Positions 59,984 through 64,000 of a stretch of 64,000 nucleotides of DNA are shown here, in pieces. Numbering within the stretch: position 1 is the stretch's first letter; each line of letters begins with the position of its first letter. The notes under the pieces were generated by a model. It did not search any database. It was given only the letters and a program-made list of their open reading frames with translations, and was not told the origin of the DNA. Source of the stretch: Psychroserpens algicola (GTDB taxonomy: Bacteria; Bacteroidota; Bacteroidia; Flavobacteriales; Flavobacteriaceae); contig NZ_JACNMJ010000005.1 of NCBI RefSeq assembly GCF_014526325.1, positions 124,001 to 188,000 of the forward strand. The letters are read 5' to 3'. Made by a program: the position numbers and the translations under genes.

Positions 59984-61807
59984 CTAGGCATGTACACTCG
60001 CCCATTTCTGCCAGGCATAAATATGCCAAACTCCCCAGGAATTATCGTGTTTCCTATTAAAAAAATCATCTACATATTGTCGTAGCACATCTACATTCAT
60101 GATGTCAGCACCATAAAAAGGCGTATCAAACACATGAATCTTGACATCTGTTTTCAATTCGTTGTGAAGCCATTGATATAGAGGTACAGAAAATCCCATT
60201 TTTTTCTGATTGATTAGCGATTCTGAAACTTCCTTTTTAAGCAGATTTTTTAATGGCTTTTTTAAATCTGTTTTATGCTTTAAATCGCTGGTAAGTTCCC
60301 AGGATTTTAAAATAGTTTCCTTATCTAAAAACGGCACGCGAACCTCCAGACTGTGTTTCATACTAGCGCGATCCACCTTAATCAAGACGCGTTGTAAATG
60401 CGCATAAAACTCATTTTTACGCAATTGCTGCACTAATTCTTTTCTCGATGCATTTTTAAACTGATATAAGGTTTTCATTTCTATCGAAAAACTCGTCTCA
60501 TGAAAAATGTCATCTAATATTACCTGAGGCAAATACAAATGCTTATTGGTTATAAAATCATCTAAAGTTTTAAAATAAGGCGCCCAGGTTTTGGTAATTC
60601 CTAAGGTATTTGTCACTTTAGCCAAGAACTTACGCAAATGAAACGGAATTTTAAACCATAGTTGTTTGTTTAAAACATCTCGCATTCTGGGATAACCAAA
60701 AAACAATTCATCGCCTCCATCACCTGACAACATTACGGTATGTCTCTTTTTAGCTTCTCGAGTGATTACAAACGTTGGAATACTTGAATAATCTCCAAAA
60801 GGTTCGGGATAGGCATGAAAATGGGAATTTATACTTTTTAAAATCTCTGAATTATCTACAGAAACCACAAACTGTTTTAGCTCTAAGGCTTTGGCGTAAT
60901 TTTTAGCAACTTCACTTTCATTAAGCTTTGGGTCGTCAACTTTAAGAGTAAACGCTTCAATGTCTGGCTTAGCTTGTTTAGCATAAGCACTAATTAACGG
61001 ACTATCAACACCTCCACTTAAAAACGTCGCTACAGATACATCACTAACTAATTGACGTTTCACAGCATCTTTAATAGTGTACTCTAAATCATCATCCGTT
61101 TTTGAAATTGGCTTTTCCTGATTGTTTTCAAATGCAACCAATTGCTTTTTACTTAGTGATCCTGAAACATCAACTTGAAGTAGCTCGCCAGGATTAACCT
61201 GAAAGATATTTTCATAAATGGTGTTTGGTGCTTGCATGTAGCCAAAACCGAAATATTCTTTAACGATATCTGCTCTAAGTTGTCGCTTATTTTTAAACCA
61301 AGGGTGTTTATAAACTTGATCAAACTGAGATGCCGACACAATTCCTTCCTGAGTTAAACCATAGAACAATGGCTTAATTCCTGCAAAATCCCGTGCTAAA
61401 AAACACCTATTTGTATGTGTATCAACTATAGTTATGGCAAACATACCATTAAGAGTTCGGATAGTGTCTTCAACACCTAACAGATCTAACAAATGAATAA
61501 TAACTTCGGTATCTGATGTAGATTTTAAATTTTCAAGTTTATAGGTTTCTGCTAAATGGCTATAGTTATAAATCTCACCATTAAAGACCATGGCGTATCT
61601 TTTGCTCGGACTCAATTTTGGCTGATTTCCGTTTTTAGAAACATCTAAAATAGCCAGGCGATTAAATCCTAATCTAAAGGTATTTGAATTGTATATTCCA
61701 GTATCGTCTGGACCTCTGTGTTTTGAAAGAGCTAATACAGACTTAAAATCATCCAATGCTATTAATGGCTGGTCTTCAAATGAAAATTCTGCTAGAAATC
61801 CGCACAT
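59984..61807 (-). CDS. asnB: Asparagine synthase, glutamine-hydrolysing
   Basis: A 607-residue AsnB-family amidotransferase. The N-terminal glutaminase starts MCGFLAEFSF (catalytic Cys2) with RGPDDTGIY, GFNRLAILD and FNGEIYN (75-81). The synthetase domain has the pyrophosphatase loop FLSGGVDSPLISAYAKQ (Ser264-Ser269) and SGDGGDELFFGYPR. Many members in polysaccharide loci amidate uronic acids or other carboxylates rather than making asparagine, so that is equally likely here. It lies 2 nt downstream of a methyltransferase gene. Confidence 0.93.
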   Translation of the reverse strand: MCGFLAEFSFEDQPLIALDDFKSVLALSKHRGPDDTGIYNSNTFRLGFNRLAILDVSKNGNQPKLSPSKRYAMVFNGEIYNYSHLAETYKLENLKSTSDTEVIIHLLDLLGVEDTIRTLNGMFAITIVDTHTNRCFLARDFAGIKPLFYGLTQEGIVSASQFDQVYKHPWFKNKRQLRADIVKEYFGFGYMQAPNTIYENIFQVNPGELLQVDVSGSLSKKQLVAFENNQEKPISKTDDDLEYTIKDAVKRQLVSDVSVATFLSGGVDSPLISAYAKQAKPDIEAFTLKVDDPKLNESEVAKNYAKALELKQFVVSVDNSEILKSINSHFHAYPEPFGDYSSIPTFVITREAKKRHTVMLSGDGGDELFFGYPRMRDVLNKQLWFKIPFHLRKFLAKVTNTLGITKTWAPYFKTLDDFITNKHLYLPQVILDDIFHETSFSIEMKTLYQFKNASRKELVQQLRKNEFYAHLQRVLIKVDRASMKHSLEVRVPFLDKETILKSWELTSDLKHKTDLKKPLKNLLKKEVSESLINQKKMGFSVPLYQWLHNELKTDVKIHVFDTPFYGADIMNVDVLRQYVDDFFNRKHDNSWGVWHIYAWQKWASVHA

Positions 61808-61809
61808 AG

Positions 61810-62559
61810 TTATTTTTTTTCAAAAATTGCAATGATTGATGAGGAGAAAAATCGCGATGGATGCTTCATTAAATAGGGGTTTACTACAAATTTAAATAAC
61901 AAGCGGTGTACTTTGAATATCAATTTTTGAGCGATATTAAGTTTTTGATGAACTCCAATAGGAAAGCCTCCATAATGACTCAAATAATTGATGTTTAAAT
62001 CGTGACGTTTGGCAAAATCTTTAAACACCTGTAAATGCATACATTTAAGATTATGAATTTTCAAGTTTTTATAATCGACGAGGTATTTATAAAACCTCAC
62101 ATATCCTCGCATATTCGGTATCATAACCAATAATTTCGATTGAGGTTTCATATAATCGACATGCAAATCTAATATGGTGTTGAAATCTTCAAAATGTTCA
62201 ATAAAGCCATTAGAAATCACATAATCATATTGGATAGGTGTTTTATATAAAGTGAAATCCTGTTGCATGATTTCATAGTTTTCAACTCCCATAACTTTGA
62301 AAACACCTTCAATTTCTTTAGTGTCAGAATTATAATCTAAACAGGTCGGTTTTATATTGTATTTGGCTCCTAAATAGGCAAGATATCGGCCAGGAAAACC
62401 TCCAATTTCTATGAGAGACTGTTCTTCGGTTGAGTCTTTTATAAACATTTCCCAAAACTCATCATAGTACGAACAAACACTTGTAATACGCTCTTTATTA
62501 ATATGATTACTAGCGTAATAAGCCTCCCAATATTGTTGTGTGGTTAATTTATCTGACAT
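61810..62559 (-). CDS. Class I SAM-dependent methyltransferase
   Basis: A 249-residue methyltransferase. The SAM-binding region reads SLIEIGGFPGRYLAYLGA, a variant glycine-rich loop, followed by PTCLDYNSDTKEIEGVF. YDYVISNGFIEHFEDFNTIL is the acidic/His region after strand 4. LLVMIPNMRGYVRFYKYLVD follows. The rest is soluble apart from a basic C terminus. It has no extra domain. It is the fourth methyltransferase of the locus and lies just upstream of asnB. Confidence 0.9.
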   Translation of the reverse strand: MSDKLTTQQYWEAYYASNHINKERITSVCSYYDEFWEMFIKDSTEEQSLIEIGGFPGRYLAYLGAKYNIKPTCLDYNSDTKEIEGVFKVMGVENYEIMQQDFTLYKTPIQYDYVISNGFIEHFEDFNTILDLHVDYMKPQSKLLVMIPNMRGYVRFYKYLVDYKNLKIHNLKCMHLQVFKDFAKRHDLNINYLSHYGGFPIGVHQKLNIAQKLIFKVHRLLFKFVVNPYLMKHPSRFFSSSIIAIFEKK

Positions 62560-62634
62560 TATAAATCTTTATAGCCTTAGCCGTTAAAATTAGTCAATTT
62601 AGATTGGTTTTTCAGAAATATAAAAACTTAAAAA

Positions 62635-63897
62635 CTATGTGTTGGTTTCAAGAGTCATATGATACATATCTATTAACTGTTTCGCTAATATGGCATTATC
62701 GAAATGTTCTCTTACAAACTCTGCACCTTTCTTCCCCATTTGCAACCTTAGATTATCATCTACAATTAATTGTTCTAATGCTTCAACAAAAGCATCAATT
62801 GCATTGGCTTTAACAACAAAAGCAGATTCATTGGGTAACACCCCATACTTCATACCTCCAGCATCAGAAACAACAACAGGTAATTCCATTGCCTGTGCCT
62901 CCTGTATCACCAAGCCCTGAGCTTCCATCTGACCAGTTTCTGGGTCTGCAATTCCAGGCATAATCAACACATCTGCATTATCCATTTCATTTTTTATGCT
63001 ATCCTGTGTCAGTTCACCTTTAAGTTTAACGTATGTCTCTAACTTTTTATCTTTAATATTCTGCTTTATATCATCATACAATACGCCATCTCCAATAATA
63101 TTAAGCCGAACATTAGTATGTCCTTTTTGTACTAAACGCTCTAAAACAAGAATAGCAATTTCTGGACCTTTGAGTTTTATAAGTCTGCCACAAAACAATA
63201 TGTTAAAAAATTTGTTGTCTACTGCTTGCTCTGTTTTAGTGAAATAAGCTGTATCTAGTCCAACTGGTAAAACAGCGACATGCTTTAATTGAGGTTGAAC
63301 ACTAAGCAGTTGTTCTTTTAAATAGACAGAATTAACTGTAAACACATTAGTTTGTTCAAAAATGGTGTGGTAATTTTCTTTGTAAAACTGTGATTTACTA
63401 GGAATTAAATCATATCCATGAAGTGTCGTCATCAGTTTTGTGTGTTCAGGAAATAATCCTAGTGATTTTAAATAAGAGATCAGTTTCGCATTATGAGCAA
63501 AATGGACATGAATGATATCAAATTCATCCTCTATCAGGCTCCATTCCATAGCAAAGAAAATACTTAGCAAAAATGCTTCTTTTCCGTATTTAAAAATATT
63601 AAGTGTCTTAAAATAACGCTTCCACCTTATTTTAAAAAAGTGTTTTAAAGTCCAAGTTAAAAACTCTAAAAAGCGAATACCATGATTTGGATTATTCTTT
63701 TTAAGATAGGTAACCTTATTTAATAAGTTGTGTTTATGAAGTGATGTATGAAGCGTATTAAGCTCACCTTTTTTATAGGCATATAAGTTAACATCGTGCC
63801 CTTCATCAATGAGAGCATTAATTTGATTCACGATAAAAGTTTGTGATACCACTGGAAATGTGCCGACGACAAAAGCTATTTTAAGTGGTTGCTTCAT
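62635..63897 (-). CDS. Glycosyltransferase family 4
   Basis: A 420-residue GT-B enzyme, the largest GT4 in the locus. The N terminus is KIAFVVGTFPVVSQTFIVNQ, and the donor domain contains LFCGRLIKLKGPEIAILVLE, LNIIGDGVLYDDI and GLVIQEAQAMELPVVVSDAG. This is the colanic-acid WcaL-type subgroup, which uses a P-x2-S-x-TF turn. It starts 75 nt before the methyltransferase gene and 12 nt after the end of the partial gene at the right edge. Confidence 0.93.
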   Translation of the reverse strand: MKQPLKIAFVVGTFPVVSQTFIVNQINALIDEGHDVNLYAYKKGELNTLHTSLHKHNLLNKVTYLKKNNPNHGIRFLEFLTWTLKHFFKIRWKRYFKTLNIFKYGKEAFLLSIFFAMEWSLIEDEFDIIHVHFAHNAKLISYLKSLGLFPEHTKLMTTLHGYDLIPSKSQFYKENYHTIFEQTNVFTVNSVYLKEQLLSVQPQLKHVAVLPVGLDTAYFTKTEQAVDNKFFNILFCGRLIKLKGPEIAILVLERLVQKGHTNVRLNIIGDGVLYDDIKQNIKDKKLETYVKLKGELTQDSIKNEMDNADVLIMPGIADPETGQMEAQGLVIQEAQAMELPVVVSDAGGMKYGVLPNESAFVVKANAIDAFVEALEQLIVDDNLRLQMGKKGAEFVREHFDNAILAKQLIDMYHMTLETNT

Positions 63898-63909
63898 TTT
63901 ATATGGTCT

Positions 63910-63999
63910 CTACAGTTTTCTAAATTGCAGCATTATTTGATTATTTGACAATTCATCATTAGAATGATGACCTAGGCTTTTAATTGTCCCCATTTGTGT
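63910..63999 (-). CDS. 3' end of a gene cut by the right edge
   Basis: An open minus-strand frame enters from the right edge and stops at the TAG at 63910-63912. The visible 29 residues include MGTIKSLGHHSNDELSNNQI and end MLQFRKL. The two other minus frames close within 30 nt. Spacing of 12 nt to the next gene's ATG fits the tight packing of this locus. No family can be named. Confidence 0.4.
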   Translation of the reverse strand, partial: TQMGTIKSLGHHSNDELSNNQIMLQFRKL

Positions 64000-64000
64000 A

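Noticed and set aside
36262-64000. Exosortase, flippase (Wzx), ABC exporter or Wza/Wzc gene in the polysaccharide locus
   Set aside because: I looked for polytopic proteins other than the polymerase-like, MBOAT and glycosylphosphotransferase genes and found none; they may lie beyond the right edge.
1-64000. CRISPR arrays, tRNA or rRNA genes, insertion sequences, phage genes
   Set aside because: No regularly spaced repeats, cloverleaf sequences, transposase or integrase frames were seen on reading the window.

Overview
The window is a low-GC (about one third G+C, estimated by eye), gene-dense piece of a Bacteroidota chromosome, most likely a marine member of the Flavobacteriaceae. Support for this: a PorV/PorQ-type beta-barrel gene (type IX secretion family), a TonB-dependent receptor with an N-terminal carboxypeptidase-like domain, a LytTR/LytS-type two-component system with 2TM proteins, surface lipoproteins with a Cys-Ser-Ser-Asp-Asp-Asp start, several TTG/GTG starts, and candidate promoters with the Bacteroidota -7 box TAnnTTTG. 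I see no rRNA, tRNA, CRISPR array, transposase or phage gene.

Left part (1-12 kb): the 3' end of one gene, then a universal stress protein and hemN (minus strand), a Cu/Zn superoxide dismutase lipoprotein, an ECF sigma/RskA-type anti-sigma pair, a small unknown gene, and a phospholipase C/acid phosphatase-family phosphoesterase without a signal peptide. Facing these is a four-gene surface module: two proteins that look like the N- and C-terminal halves of DUF4331, a TPR lipoprotein and a TonB-dependent receptor. A 15-bp perfect hairpin sits between the DUF4331 pair and the last two genes.

Middle part (12-36 kb): a trio of LETM1-like protein, bPH-like membrane protein and J-domain protein. 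A signalling operon follows (DUF2141, TPR, histidine kinase with a C-terminal 2TM domain, three separate 2TM proteins, LytTR regulator). Next come a serine hydrolase of the beta-lactamase family, a cyclophilin-FKBP fusion, a RecQ helicase lacking the usual zinc cysteines, kdsD-tatC-AhpD-like, and lptB. A VTC polyphosphate polymerase/CotH-like/DUF4956 operon contains an overlooked 27-residue membrane peptide. TerC, pssA, a PorV/PorQ-like gene and lnt close this part. Several of these genes serve the envelope: kdsD and lptB for LPS, pssA for phospholipid, lnt for lipoprotein acylation.

Right part (36.3-64 kb): more than 25 genes, all on the minus strand and often overlapping by 1-8 nt, form a surface polysaccharide (capsule/EPS/O-antigen) locus that runs off the right edge. 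It holds a polyprenyl glycosylphosphotransferase (chain initiation), a Wzy/ligase-like membrane protein, seven GT4 and two GT2 glycosyltransferases, and four methyltransferases. Decorating enzymes include an MBOAT with an SGNH-like partner, a hexapeptide acyltransferase and a sulfotransferase. There is also an unusual amino-acid/amide chemistry set: two asparagine-synthase homologues, a FemAB-like protein, a GNAT, a transglutaminase-like protein and a deacetylase-like protein. No flippase, ABC exporter, Wza/Wzc or nucleotide-sugar gene is present in the window; these may lie upstream, past position 64000. The assortment resembles exosortase-associated EPS loci but no exosortase is visible.
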